From: Anaerolineae bacterium
GTDB lineage: Bacteria > Chloroflexota > Anaerolineae > Anaerolineales > E44-bin32
Direction: 5' to 3'
NCBI GenBank assembly: GCA_011174845.1
Contig: DUEW01000078.1
Location: forward strand, 1-39,403
Length of the DNA: 39,403 nucleotides
Below, one piece after another: positions 18,423-27,319 of this stretch. Every line of letters begins with the position of its first letter. The stretch's first letter is position 1. The notes beneath the pieces are model-generated. The model did not search any database, had not been told where the DNA came from, and saw only the letters and a list, made by a program, of their open reading frames with translations. The position numbers were made by a program, and so were the translations under genes.

Positions 18423-20129
18423 ATGCACCAAGACAAACCCTGGCTCAAATTCTATGAGCCCCATGTACCGGAGCACATTGATTATCCCGAAATGACTTTG
18501 CCAGAGGCTATGGAAAAGACTGCCACCAGCCATCCGGATCACGTAGCTCACATTTATAAGGGCAATAAAATCACCTATCATGAGTACTATAAGGCGGTAA
18601 AGCGATGCGCTGCCGCATTGCAGGAGCTGGGTGTCAAGAAGGGTGACAGGGTCGCAATCCACTTACCCAACTGCCCGCAATTCCCAATTTCTTACGCTGC
18701 CGCTTTGATGATCGGAGCTATCGTCGTTCCTTGCAATCCGGTTTACACGGCCCGTGAGTTGAAACATCAGCTTAACGACTCCGGCGCTGAAGTCATCGTT
18801 ACCCTCAGTGCAATGTATCCCATCATCAAGCAGATCCGAAACGAAACCAAGTTACGTCATGTCGTCGTCGCCAAGGTCAAGACGTATTTCCCAACCCTGA
18901 CTAAATTACTCTTCACACTATTGTTGGAGAAAAAAACCGGTCACAAAGTTGACATCTCTGGCGACGAAAACACCTACTGGTTTTCAGATCTGCTGGCTAA
19001 GGCGCCTGAGGAACCTCAACCGGTTGATATCTCGTGGGATGACACTGCGGTGTTGATGTATACGGGCGGCACAACGGGTGTTTCAAAGGGTGCCCAACTC
19101 ACGCACAAGAACATCTTCGTCAATGCCTACCAGGTGATCACTTGGGTCAATGGAATGGAGGCGAAAAACACAGTGCTCACAGCCCTTCCTCTTTACCACA
19201 GCTATGGCATGACCTGCTGTATGAATCCAGGCGCCATCACCCCCGGTACAACGATCCTGGTACCCGATCCACGAAACGTGGAAGACATCTTACAGAGTAT
19301 CCATAAGTATCGACCGGATCTTTATCCCGGTGTCCCTGCACTGTACATCGCCATCAACAACAATCCGAATGTGAGCAAGTATGACCTTACCTCACTAAAA
19401 GCCTGCAACAGCGGTGCCGCTCCACTTCCCGTGGAGGTTCAGCAGCGCTTCCAAGAACTCACGGGCGCGCGTTTGGTTGAAGGCTACGGCTTGAGTGAGG
19501 CTTCACCGGTGACGCACGCCAACCCCATTTATGGCGATTGCCGCCTCGGCACTATCGGCCTACCCTACCCCGACACCGAGGTCAAAATCGTCGACGCTGA
19601 TACCGGCGAGCGGGTGCTTGGAATTGGCGAGGTAGGTGAACTCTGCATCCGGGGACCGCAGGTGATGAAGGGTTACTGGAACATGCCGACCGAAACTGCC
19701 AACACCCTTCGACCCGGTCCAGAAGGCGGTGATCCCTGGCTCCACACTGGTGATATCGCCATCATGGATATAGATGGTTATTGCCAAATCGTGGATCGAA
19801 AAAAGGACATGATCCTTGGCGCAGGTGGTTATAACATTTACCCACGCGAGATCGAGGATGTCCTCTTTGAACATCCAAAGGTTCTAGAGGCCGGGGTCGC
19901 TGGAGTTCCGGTGCCCGGTAAGGGCGAACGTGTTAAAGCCTATATCGTTCTGAAACCTGGAGAGACAGCGACCGAGGAAGAGTTCTTCGCCTTTCTCAAG
20001 GAGAAAGTTGCTCCCTACAAAGTCCCAAGGTATATCGAATTCCGCGGGGAACTTCCCAAGACGATAACCGGCAAGGTCCTCCGTCGCGCCCTGGTTGAAG
20101 AGGAGACCAAGAGACAGACCGAGGAGTAA
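18423..20129 (+). CDS. Long-chain-type acyl-CoA synthetase (AMP-forming ligase)
   Basis: I start this at ATG 18423, preceded by GAGGAGG, rather than the track's TTG at 18360, giving 568 residues. The ANL-superfamily signatures are in order: A3 loop YTGGTTGVSKGA near 213-224, GYGLSEASPVTH (A5), the WLHTGDIA region (A7), DRKKDMILGAGGYNIYPREIE-like A8, and PKTITGKVLRR near the C-terminus, whose Lys is the adenylation catalytic residue. It converts a carboxylic acid, ATP and CoA to acyl-CoA, AMP and PPi in the cytoplasm. With the neighbouring dehydrogenase and dehydratase it is probably the pathway entry step. The substrate is unknown; FadD-like similarity alone does not establish a long chain. 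Confidence 0.93.
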   Translation: MHQDKPWLKFYEPHVPEHIDYPEMTLPEAMEKTATSHPDHVAHIYKGNKITYHEYYKAVKRCAAALQELGVKKGDRVAIHLPNCPQFPISYAAALMIGAIVVPCNPVYTARELKHQLNDSGAEVIVTLSAMYPIIKQIRNETKLRHVVVAKVKTYFPTLTKLLFTLLLEKKTGHKVDISGDENTYWFSDLLAKAPEEPQPVDISWDDTAVLMYTGGTTGVSKGAQLTHKNIFVNAYQVITWVNGMEAKNTVLTALPLYHSYGMTCCMNPGAITPGTTILVPDPRNVEDILQSIHKYRPDLYPGVPALYIAINNNPNVSKYDLTSLKACNSGAAPLPVEVQQRFQELTGARLVEGYGLSEASPVTHANPIYGDCRLGTIGLPYPDTEVKIVDADTGERVLGIGEVGELCIRGPQVMKGYWNMPTETANTLRPGPEGGDPWLHTGDIAIMDIDGYCQIVDRKKDMILGAGGYNIYPREIEDVLFEHPKVLEAGVAGVPVPGKGERVKAYIVLKPGETATEEEFFAFLKEKVAPYKVPRYIEFRGELPKTITGKVLRRALVEEETKRQTEE

Positions 20130-20341
20130 AACCTTCGGAAGTTGGTCGATATTAACGCAGGGAGAGTCGGACCTCCGAGGTCTTTGTGCTTAGCTCCGCA
20201 AGCTTTGTAGTTATTTGCGATCTGCTCATGAATGACGGCATGGTGTAAGGCCTCGGAGGTCTTTACCATTACATCATCGACGAGGAGGAGCACCAGGATA
20301 TACATTATCAACCCCACTTGACTTGATCAGGAGCAAATCCC
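20130..20341. repeat. Intergenic spacer with two inverted copies of GACCTCCGAGGTC
   Basis: GACCTCCGAGGTC (20170-20182) and GGCCTCGGAGGTC (20249-20261, nearly its reverse complement) lie 66 bases apart, each self-complementary and each followed by CTTT. This resembles a dispersed extragenic palindrome. The element sits in the leader of the dehydratase-family gene, whose ATG follows a CAGGAGC Shine-Dalgarno. Confidence 0.6.
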
Positions 20342-21796
20342 ATGACCTTGATGACGGCGGACGCGTATATTGATAGTCTACGACAAATGAAAAAACGGGT
20401 TTTCATGTTCGGTGATGAGATCGAAGATCCTACCGATCACCCGATGATACAGCCCTCTGTAAATGCTGTATGCATGACATACGAATTAAGCCATCATACC
20501 GACCATGAAGCCCTGCTCACTGTCGAATCGAGTCTCACCGGGGAAAAAATCAACCGATTCACACACCTCCATCAAGGCACGGACGATTTGGTACAGAAGG
20601 TTAAAATGCTGCGCCTGTTGGGACAATGCACTGGATGTTGTTTTCAACGATGTGTCGGGATGGATAGCTTCAATGCCCTAGATATCGTCACAACCAAAAT
20701 GGATCAAGCATTAGGGACCGAATACAATGTAAGGTTCAGAGAGTATCTGAAACATGTCCAAGCTGAAGACTTGGTGGTGGATGGTTGTATGACCGATCCC
20801 AAGGGAAATCGAGGTCTTCCACCAGCAGAGCAATCAGATCCCGACTTATTCGTCCGCATCATCGATGAGAACAATGAAGGGATCACGATCCGCGGCGCGA
20901 AAGTCCATCAAACAGGCGCTATTAATTCACATGAGATCTTGGTGATGCCCACACGATCTCTCAAAGAAGCTGATGAAGATTACGCTGTCGCTTGTGCTAT
21001 TCCCGCAGATGACGAAGGGATCCTCTATGTTTACGGCAGGCAAGCTAGTGACACGCGTAAACTAGAAGGTGGCAACATCGATGTAGGAAATATTCGCTTT
21101 GGAGGACACGAGGCCGTGGTGATTTTCAATGATGTATTTGTTCCATGGGAACATGTGTTCATGAGCGGTGAATACCCGTATGCAGGTGAACTCGTTGAGA
21201 CCTTTGCTGCATATCACAGATCGAGTTATGGGGGGTGCAAAGTCGGCGTGGGTGATGTTCTCATTGGCGCGACAAAGCTCATCGCCAAATACCACGGCGT
21301 TGAGAACGCGTCCCATATCAAGGACAAACTCGTTGAGATGATCCATCTCAATGAAACACTCTATGCGTGCGGATTAGCATGCTCTACCGAGGGGGCGAGA
21401 ACTTCCTCGGGGACTTACCTCGTCGATATGACTCTGGCAAATATCTGCAAGCTAAACGTGACACGTTTTCCCTATCAAATCGCCAGCATCGCTCAAGATA
21501 TCGCTGGCGGGCTGATGGTCACAATGCCCTCTGAAAAGGATTTTTCCCATCCCGAAGTTGGACCCTTGCTGAAAAAATATTTGGTCGGCGCAGAACCATA
21601 CCCCACCGAATGGCGTCAACGTATCCTACGATTGATTGAAAACTTAACGCTTGGACTTGGTGCGGTTGGTTATTTAACTGAGTCAATGCACGGCGCCGGC
21701 TCGCCCATGGCTCAGAGGATCATGCTCTCCCGTTTAGCCGATTTGGAGCATAAGGAAAAACTTGCGGCAGCTATCGCTGGGATTAATGACCATTAA
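20342..21796 (+). CDS. abfD: 4-hydroxybutyryl-CoA dehydratase / vinylacetyl-CoA delta-isomerase family protein
   Basis: A 484-residue member of the HpaB/AbfD flavoprotein superfamily and close to the dehydratase's usual length. The 4Fe-4S ligands of the Clostridium aminobutyricum enzyme (Cys99, Cys103, His292, Cys299) have matching residues: Cys100 and Cys104 in 'TGCCFQRCVG', and His292 and Cys299 in 'HRSSYGGC'. That separates it from the oxygen-using 4-hydroxyphenylacetate hydroxylases, which lack the cluster. The family removes the unactivated beta-hydrogen of 4-hydroxybutyryl-CoA by a flavin-radical mechanism to give crotonyl-CoA, and it is oxygen sensitive. It follows the acyl-CoA ligase gene, so a 4-hydroxyacyl-CoA or vinylacetyl-CoA intermediate is likely. 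Exact substrate within the family is unproven, so the symbol is tentative. Confidence 0.88.
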   Translation: MTLMTADAYIDSLRQMKKRVFMFGDEIEDPTDHPMIQPSVNAVCMTYELSHHTDHEALLTVESSLTGEKINRFTHLHQGTDDLVQKVKMLRLLGQCTGCCFQRCVGMDSFNALDIVTTKMDQALGTEYNVRFREYLKHVQAEDLVVDGCMTDPKGNRGLPPAEQSDPDLFVRIIDENNEGITIRGAKVHQTGAINSHEILVMPTRSLKEADEDYAVACAIPADDEGILYVYGRQASDTRKLEGGNIDVGNIRFGGHEAVVIFNDVFVPWEHVFMSGEYPYAGELVETFAAYHRSSYGGCKVGVGDVLIGATKLIAKYHGVENASHIKDKLVEMIHLNETLYACGLACSTEGARTSSGTYLVDMTLANICKLNVTRFPYQIASIAQDIAGGLMVTMPSEKDFSHPEVGPLLKKYLVGAEPYPTEWRQRILRLIENLTLGLGAVGYLTESMHGAGSPMAQRIMLSRLADLEHKEKLAAAIAGINDH

Positions 21797-21921
21797 AGTA
21801 TGCTACATTTGGTATGAGCGCTTGCTCGCATTGGCACCGCCTGTCTATCAGTTAAAGACAATATCCGTTAATGCATAATGCTCGTTTCTTGAAGATTCCT
21901 CACGGGATTTGGAGTGAATCT

Positions 21922-23505
21922 ATGGCAGTTCTTTGTCGAAGGAAAGATCATCAGTACTACGACTCAGTGACATTGATGACCGTAGCCCGTCAATTAAAAT
22001 CCCTCCCGGGGATCGAAGACGCCGCGCTTGTGATGGGGACGATTGCCAATAAAGATCTACTAAGACAAGTTGAACTCTTTACGCCCGAGGTGGAAGATGC
22101 GACTTCGAGCGACCTGATTATTGTACTCAAAGGGGATGGGGCAAGTGTTCGCCAGGCGATTGACAAGGCTGAAGTCCTTCTGACTCGTAGGACAATTCAA
22201 ACGAAGACGATCGAAGAACATCTGCCTCGAACATTGCGTAGCGCGATTCGATTGTATCCAGAGTCAAATCTGGCGGTGATCTCCCTTCCTGGGCAGCACG
22301 CCGTGTCTGAAACATGGCATGCCCTACACCATGGATTGCATGTCCTTCTCTTCAGCGATAATGTATCGCTTGCCGACGAAATTGCCTTGAAACGCTATGC
22401 TGTTGATAACAACTTGCTCATGATGGGACCTGGGGCAGGCACAGCCATTATCAACGGTGTGGCGCTTGGTTTCGGAAACGCCCTTCCACGTGGACCCGTA
22501 GGTATTGCCTCCGCAGCCGGGACCGGATTGCAAGAGGTAAGCACCCTGCTCGCTAAACAAGGGGTTGGGATCTCACAAGGTATCGGTGTTGGCGGTCGTG
22601 ATCTCTCCGACGAAGTCGATGCCATGATGATGATCCAGGCTATAGAAGCATTGCAGACGGATCAGGAGACCGAAGTCATCGTCGCCATCTCGAAGCTCCC
22701 CACACCAAGGGTGGCTGAAAAGGTGGGGGCAAAGTTAAACGCAGGGAAACCCGCAGTGGTGATTTTCATGGGAGAGAGCCTTACACCATCCCCCTACGCA
22801 AAGCAGATCGATCAAGGAAGGATTATCTATACGAGCACTTTGCAGGAAGCTGCCTTGAAAGCAGCGATGTTGGCCACAGACGGTGATCTCGCTACAGTGG
22901 AGTCCCAGCTTGCCCAACAGATGAGCGATCTACAGAAACAGGCACGTAATCTGGCCTCCTTGATCAAACCCGAACAGAAATTCCTGCGGGGTTTATTTAG
23001 CGGTGGTACGCTTTGTGAAGAGGCGATGCGAATATGGGATGAAAAGGTCCGGCCTGTGTGGTCCAATCAACCATTGAAGCAAGAATGGAAATTACCTGAC
23101 TCGAAGAGCAGTTATCAACATTGTGCCTTGGATTTAGGAGCGGAGGAATTTACTGTGGGACGCCCCCATCCGATGATCGATCATGATCTGCGAATCACAC
23201 GTTTGCTAGAAGAGGCCAGCGATCCTTCCGTGGCAGTGATCCAGATGGACGTCGTGCTCGGATACGGCGCACATCCTGACCCGGCCAGTGAACTAAGTCC
23301 CGCCATCGAGAAGGCGAACGGAATCGCGCTTGAGAATGAGCGATCCTTGATAGTCGTGCTCTCAATCACCGGGACAAATGAAGATCCGCAAAACGTGGGG
23401 GACCAACAGGATGCCTTCCAGAAAGCAGGGGCGATCGTACTTGAGAGTAATGCAGCAGCATCATGGCTTGCAGCAATGGTAGTCGAAGAACTCATCCTAG
23501 AATAA
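21922..23505 (+). CDS. fdrA: FdrA-like protein (AllF family, succinyl-CoA synthetase alpha-like fold)
   Basis: I prefer ATG 21922, with GGAG 8 bases upstream and alignment to the usual FdrA N-terminus, over the track's ATG 21871. This gives 527 residues. Signatures are 'YDSVTLMTVARQL' near the start, a Rossmann region with GPGAGTAIINGVALGFGN, and GPVGIASAAGTGLQE near 192, resembling the CoA-binding and ligase domains of SucD. The catalytic phospho-His region of true ligases is not evident. In E. coli FdrA (AllF) works with AllG (DUF1116) and AllH as oxamate carbamoyltransferase. A DUF1116 gene occurs 2.3 kb downstream in the same run, but AllH (DUF2877) and carbamate kinase are absent. The flanking CoA-enzyme genes suggest acyl or carbamoyl transfer on an unusual substrate. 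Confidence 0.85.
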   Translation: MAVLCRRKDHQYYDSVTLMTVARQLKSLPGIEDAALVMGTIANKDLLRQVELFTPEVEDATSSDLIIVLKGDGASVRQAIDKAEVLLTRRTIQTKTIEEHLPRTLRSAIRLYPESNLAVISLPGQHAVSETWHALHHGLHVLLFSDNVSLADEIALKRYAVDNNLLMMGPGAGTAIINGVALGFGNALPRGPVGIASAAGTGLQEVSTLLAKQGVGISQGIGVGGRDLSDEVDAMMMIQAIEALQTDQETEVIVAISKLPTPRVAEKVGAKLNAGKPAVVIFMGESLTPSPYAKQIDQGRIIYTSTLQEAALKAAMLATDGDLATVESQLAQQMSDLQKQARNLASLIKPEQKFLRGLFSGGTLCEEAMRIWDEKVRPVWSNQPLKQEWKLPDSKSSYQHCALDLGAEEFTVGRPHPMIDHDLRITRLLEEASDPSVAVIQMDVVLGYGAHPDPASELSPAIEKANGIALENERSLIVVLSITGTNEDPQNVGDQQDAFQKAGAIVLESNAAASWLAAMVVEELILE

Positions 23506-23672
23506 CCAGACTTTGCGCGGGAGGTGCATCCTAGTACGGATGATCAAAATGAAGAAAGGCAAACATCGTCACATTGAAATCAATCTCAAACGATCGAATC
23601 CTGCGATCCACTTTCGTTGTAAAAATCTCTGTCAGAATTGCGTCCATCCACGGACACACTGGAGGACAAAAC

Positions 23673-24365
23673 ATGGATATGGATATTGAAATCTATCTAA
23701 GACCGCCGGAATTGGAGACACCACCTTACCCACCAAAGGTGATCACCTTGTCTACAGGCAAGAAAATGATCGTTCGTCAGGTGGATCGTGAGGCGGTTCC
23801 AATCCTGCTCCAAGCGGTAAAACCTACGCTTGAGATCGAACGTGATTATTACGACATCGTCGGTGCCCGAGTGTACGCAGAGCTTCTGGGTTGGTATCGT
23901 TACCGCGTTCGAGACGAATTCTGTCTCATCGGACAGATCGATGGATTGCTCGTGGGGATCGTGAATACTAGAAGTTATTCCCCTCAGGTCGATATCAGTT
24001 TACATACGTTGGCCATAGAACGCGGTCTACGCATCGGAGCTCATCTTTTCGCCGCCAAGATGGAATACTCGATCGAATATTTGGGGCGTGAGGAAGTTCT
24101 CATCACAGCCGAAAGTCCAATTGGTTTCCGACGCTGGATGATCGAATACGAACTAGAGATGCGTGATGGTCAACATGAATTAGGCGGTGCTACACCCTAT
24201 GCCCTGACTCGAGAATTGTATTTCCGCAATAAGGATCGGTTGGTAGCTGGTGAGCGACCCGTGCCTCCTGAATTGATGGAGTTCGCTGAGAGGGAGATCA
24301 TCGTTGCCAGTGAAGATGACATCCTTGAGAAAATATTAGGTGCAAAGAGGAGGGAGATCCGATGA
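23673..24365 (+). CDS. Uncharacterised protein with possible GNAT-like fold
   Basis: ATG 23673 has GGAGG just upstream ('GGAGGACAAAACATG'), so I trim 33 residues from the track's 23574 start, leaving 230. I do not recognise a named family. The middle shows a pattern reminiscent of an acetyltransferase core: 'DGLLVGIVNTR' (a beta-4-like strand), 'SLHTLAIERGLRIGAHLF' (resembling motif A with a G-x-x-I-G turn), and 'ITAESPIGFRRWMIEYEL' after it. It is acidic at the N-terminus with no signal peptide. It overlaps the thiolase start by ATGA, so the two are probably translationally coupled. Position between FdrA and the Cys-less thiolase suggests a pathway-specific acyltransferase or complex partner. 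This is inference. Confidence 0.7.
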   Translation: MDMDIEIYLRPPELETPPYPPKVITLSTGKKMIVRQVDREAVPILLQAVKPTLEIERDYYDIVGARVYAELLGWYRYRVRDEFCLIGQIDGLLVGIVNTRSYSPQVDISLHTLAIERGLRIGAHLFAAKMEYSIEYLGREEVLITAESPIGFRRWMIEYELEMRDGQHELGGATPYALTRELYFRNKDRLVAGERPVPPELMEFAEREIIVASEDDILEKILGAKRREIR

Positions 24366-25546
24366 GACCCGTCGTAGTAGCAGGCGTGGGTATGATCCCG
24401 TTTGAACGACGGGATGAGGACAGTTTGGTCGATATGCTGGCCATGGCAGGTTGGAATGCCATGGAGGACGCACAACTGGGTGACCGATCGATCGATGCTG
24501 TGTACGTTGGAAATATGGCCTCGGGCCTCTTCAACCATCAAGAATCCGTCGCGAGCGCCCTTGTTGACCGACTTGGCTTGATGCCAGCGGCGGCAGAAAG
24601 GATTGAAAACGGTCCCGCATCAGGCGGTTCGGCTGTAAAGAACGGTTTCCTTGGAGTAGCTTCTGGATTTTACGACATCGTATTGGTCGTCGGTGGTGAG
24701 AAGATGCGAGAGGTGATCGGGCCAAAGGCGACGGATGTCGTCGCCTGCATGACCCATCCGCAGGCTGAGTACATCTACGGTGTAACCCTGCCAGCGTTGG
24801 CCGGGATGTTTACGCGTCTCTATATGGAGAAGTACGGTGTCACCCATGAGCACTTGGCCATGGTGGCGATCAAGAACCAAGAGAATGGGCTGCTCAACCC
24901 CTACGCACACATCCAAATGAAGATCACCATGGAAGGTATTCTCACCCACCCACAGGCACACATTAACAGTCCGATCGTCGCTGATCCGTTGCGACTTTAC
25001 GACTGCTGCCCAGTCAGCGACGGTGCTGCCGCGATTTTGATAACCACGGAAGAGATCGCGCAAAAGCTCAAGAGACCCATCGTGACGATCGCCGGTGTGG
25101 GGCAAGCCACCGACACCCACACCCTTCAAGAGCGAAGCGATCCCACTGATCTAAGAGCGGTGAGGATCTCTTCACAACAGGCATTTAAAATGGCCGGGTT
25201 GAAACCTAAAGACATCCACGTTGCTGAGTTACATGACGCTTTCACAATTCTCGAGATCGCAGAAAGCGAACACGTAGGCTTCTTCTCCAAAGGAAAGGGT
25301 GCCAAAGCACTGGCGGATGGAGAGACCCGTATCGATGGCAAGCTCCCCATCAACCCTTCCGGCGGGCTGAAAGCTCGAGGCCATCCGGTCGGTGCGACCG
25401 GCGTAGCGCAAATCGTGGAGCTTGTCTGGCAACTTCGTGGCGAAGCGGGTGAGCGTCAGGTTAAGGATGCTTCCAATGGCTTTTCGCTGAACTTCGGTGG
25501 GTTTGGTAACAACGTGCTCGCTTTCGTTCTGAGGAGAGAAGCATGA
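24362..25546 (+). CDS. Thiolase-fold protein (SCP-x/archaeal type) lacking the nucleophilic Cys
   Basis: A 394-residue thiolase superfamily protein. In the usual 'ENACASGG' active-site segment this protein reads 'ENGPASGG', so Pro85 replaces the acyl-accepting Cys. The other landmarks are present: His291 in 'ELHDAFT' and His341 in 'GGLKARGHPVGATG'. The usual second Cys region is 'NFGGFGNN'. True thiolases cannot form the acyl-enzyme without the Cys, but Ltp2-type steroid aldolases are Cys-less thiolase-fold enzymes that pair with a DUF35 protein and catalyse retro-aldol cleavage of a CoA thioester. The immediate downstream gene here is a DUF35 protein, overlapping by ATGA. A retro-aldolase or another C-C lyase or ligase role is therefore more likely than thiolysis. 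The substrate is unknown. Confidence 0.88.
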   Translation: MRPVVVAGVGMIPFERRDEDSLVDMLAMAGWNAMEDAQLGDRSIDAVYVGNMASGLFNHQESVASALVDRLGLMPAAAERIENGPASGGSAVKNGFLGVASGFYDIVLVVGGEKMREVIGPKATDVVACMTHPQAEYIYGVTLPALAGMFTRLYMEKYGVTHEHLAMVAIKNQENGLLNPYAHIQMKITMEGILTHPQAHINSPIVADPLRLYDCCPVSDGAAAILITTEEIAQKLKRPIVTIAGVGQATDTHTLQERSDPTDLRAVRISSQQAFKMAGLKPKDIHVAELHDAFTILEIAESEHVGFFSKGKGAKALADGETRIDGKLPINPSGGLKARGHPVGATGVAQIVELVWQLRGEAGERQVKDASNGFSLNFGGFGNNVLAFVLRREA

Positions 25547-25881
25547 AAACCATAACAGCGTACAAATGCAAGGATTGCGGTCATGTGATGTACCCACATC
25601 ACTATCGCTGCCTAAATTGTAATGGTCTTGACTTCAAAGAAATCTCACCAACAACCAAAGGCAGGTTGTTGACCTATACCATTGTCGATCAACTTCCATG
25701 GGGTATTGATGAACGAGGGCGCGTATTAGGTGTTGTCGAGTTCGACAACGGTGTGAAGGCGTTGGGCGTGATCAAAACGGCAAAACCTAGAATTGGGATG
25801 AGACTTAAAGTCGGTTGGCAACCGGTCCGCGTAATCAGCGGCGAGAAGGTATATGGCCTCACATTCCGAAAAACGAAGTGA
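25543..25881 (+). CDS. Zn-ribbon / OB-fold (DUF35) acyl-CoA-associated protein
   Basis: A 112-residue protein with an N-terminal rubredoxin-like zinc ribbon (Cys9, Cys12, Cys23, Cys26) and a C-terminal OB fold with 'GRLLTYTIVDQLPWG' and a 'GVVEFDNGVKALG' strand pair. DUF35 proteins bind thiolase-fold partners and channel or hold CoA thioesters, as in archaeal acetoacetyl-CoA thiolase/HMG-CoA synthase complexes and in the ChsH2-Ltp2 aldolase. It overlaps the upstream thiolase-like gene by 4 bases and the downstream DUF1116 gene by 29 bases. This indicates an obligate operon and probably a physical complex with the thiolase-like protein. Confidence 0.92.
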   Translation: MKTITAYKCKDCGHVMYPHHYRCLNCNGLDFKEISPTTKGRLLTYTIVDQLPWGIDERGRVLGVVEFDNGVKALGVIKTAKPRIGMRLKVGWQPVRVISGEKVYGLTFRKTK

Positions 25882-27259
25882 TCTCTTCGATCAACCGATC
25901 ACAGTTATCAATATCGGTCTGACCGGATTTTCTGAAAGCCTACGTCAACAAGGGGTTCCGGTTATCGATGTAGATTGGCGTCCCCCTCCCGAGGGTATCC
26001 CCCGGTTAACCCACACCAAATCGGGTGCTTCGATCGAGGAAGCCAACAAAGAAACCGCGAGACGTATCATGGCAGGGCGTCCCGAGATCGTCGGCTTAGA
26101 TCTCGCGAAGCATGTGATCCCAGGCATGAGCGAACGGACCATCCTTCATGCAGGTCCTCCAATCCATTGGGAGCGGATGTGCGGTCCGACTCGTGGTGCA
26201 GTGATGGGCGCGTTGGTCTACGAGAGATTGGCTCGATCACCAGAGGCTGCGGCTGAACTTTCCGCAAGCGGTGAAATCACATTCGACCCTTGCCATCATC
26301 ATCACGCTGTAGGGCCGATGGCGGGAATCATCTCACCCTCTATGCCGGTTTGGATCATCGAGAACGCTGAGTTCGGTAACCGTGCTTATTGCACGTTGAA
26401 CGAGGGGCTGGGCAAAGTACTCCGCTACGGGGCTTTCGGCGAGGATGTTTACCGACGCCTTCGATGGATGGCCGATGTGCTGTATCCAACTTTGGCAGCC
26501 GCGTTCGAACGAGCGGGTCCGATCGATCTGAGAGCGATGATCGCTCAAGCCCTGCATATGGGAGACGAGTGTCATAACCGCAATCGTGCAGGAACATCTC
26601 TCTTCCTTCGAGCCATTACCCCCGCAATGGCTCGAACATGTGAGGACGGCGAACGCCTGGCACAGGTCATCGAATTTATCAACGAGAACGACCACTTCTT
26701 CCTCAATCTCTCGATGCCGGCGGCAAAAGCCATGCTTGAACCGGCTGAGGGAATTGAGGGATCGACCATTTTAACCGTGATGGCTCGCAATGGGACAGAT
26801 TTTGGCATCCGAATGGCAGGAGACCCGGATCGTTGGTTCACCGCACCCGCCGGGATCGTTGAAGGATTATTCTTGCCCGGCTTCAGCGCTGATGACGCCA
26901 ATCCAGATATTGGGGACAGCACGATCACCGAGACCGCTGGTTTTGGCGGCTTTGCTATGGCGGCTGCTCCGGCGATCGCCAGTTTCGTCGGCGGTACTGC
27001 TCAAGATGCCCTCAACTCGACTTTCGAGATGTACGAGATCTGCTACACCGAGCATGAACACTTCTCCATCCCGACGCTCGACTTTCGCGGTACGCCGATG
27101 GGAATCGATGTCCGGTTCGTGATGGAAACTGGGATACTTCCCAAACTCAACACCGGTATTGCCCACAAGGATCCCGGCATCGGCATGGTCGGAGCAGGAA
27201 TCTTACGCGCACCGAAAGAATGCTTCATAGAAGCATTTGAGGCGATCAAGAACTGGTAG
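25853..27259 (+). CDS. DUF1116 protein (YlbE/AllG family)
   Basis: A 468-residue protein. The N-terminus 'ITVINIGLTGFSESL...DWRPP' and the signature 'FDPCHHHHAVGPMAG' near residue 147 identify DUF1116, with a second conserved 'GDECHNRNRAG' near 237. E. coli AllG, which acts with AllF and AllH in oxamate carbamoyltransferase, is shorter (about 420). The start overlaps the DUF35 gene by 29 bases, and GAAGG precedes it. The His/Cys-rich patch could bind metal, but this is unproven. Separation from FdrA by GNAT-like, thiolase-like and DUF35 genes is unusual and suggests one larger functional unit. It may catalyse a carbamoyl- or acyl-transfer step; the reaction here is unknown. Confidence 0.87.
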   Translation: MASHSEKRSDLFDQPITVINIGLTGFSESLRQQGVPVIDVDWRPPPEGIPRLTHTKSGASIEEANKETARRIMAGRPEIVGLDLAKHVIPGMSERTILHAGPPIHWERMCGPTRGAVMGALVYERLARSPEAAAELSASGEITFDPCHHHHAVGPMAGIISPSMPVWIIENAEFGNRAYCTLNEGLGKVLRYGAFGEDVYRRLRWMADVLYPTLAAAFERAGPIDLRAMIAQALHMGDECHNRNRAGTSLFLRAITPAMARTCEDGERLAQVIEFINENDHFFLNLSMPAAKAMLEPAEGIEGSTILTVMARNGTDFGIRMAGDPDRWFTAPAGIVEGLFLPGFSADDANPDIGDSTITETAGFGGFAMAAAPAIASFVGGTAQDALNSTFEMYEICYTEHEHFSIPTLDFRGTPMGIDVRFVMETGILPKLNTGIAHKDPGIGMVGAGILRAPKECFIEAFEAIKNW

Positions 27260-27319
27260 CTACATAGGGCTTCGGTTCAGTCTCTGTTAATGCGATCAAT
27301 ATTTGGAGGGATGTAGACA

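Noticed and set aside
18246-18662. 138-residue minus-strand ORF overlapping the ligase start
   Set aside because: Antisense to the conserved ligase N-terminus with no recognisable domain.
20342-21796. 4-hydroxyphenylacetate 3-hydroxylase (HpaB)
   Set aside because: The Cys/Cys/His/Cys cluster ligands of the dehydratase branch are present, and those are not expected in the hydroxylases.
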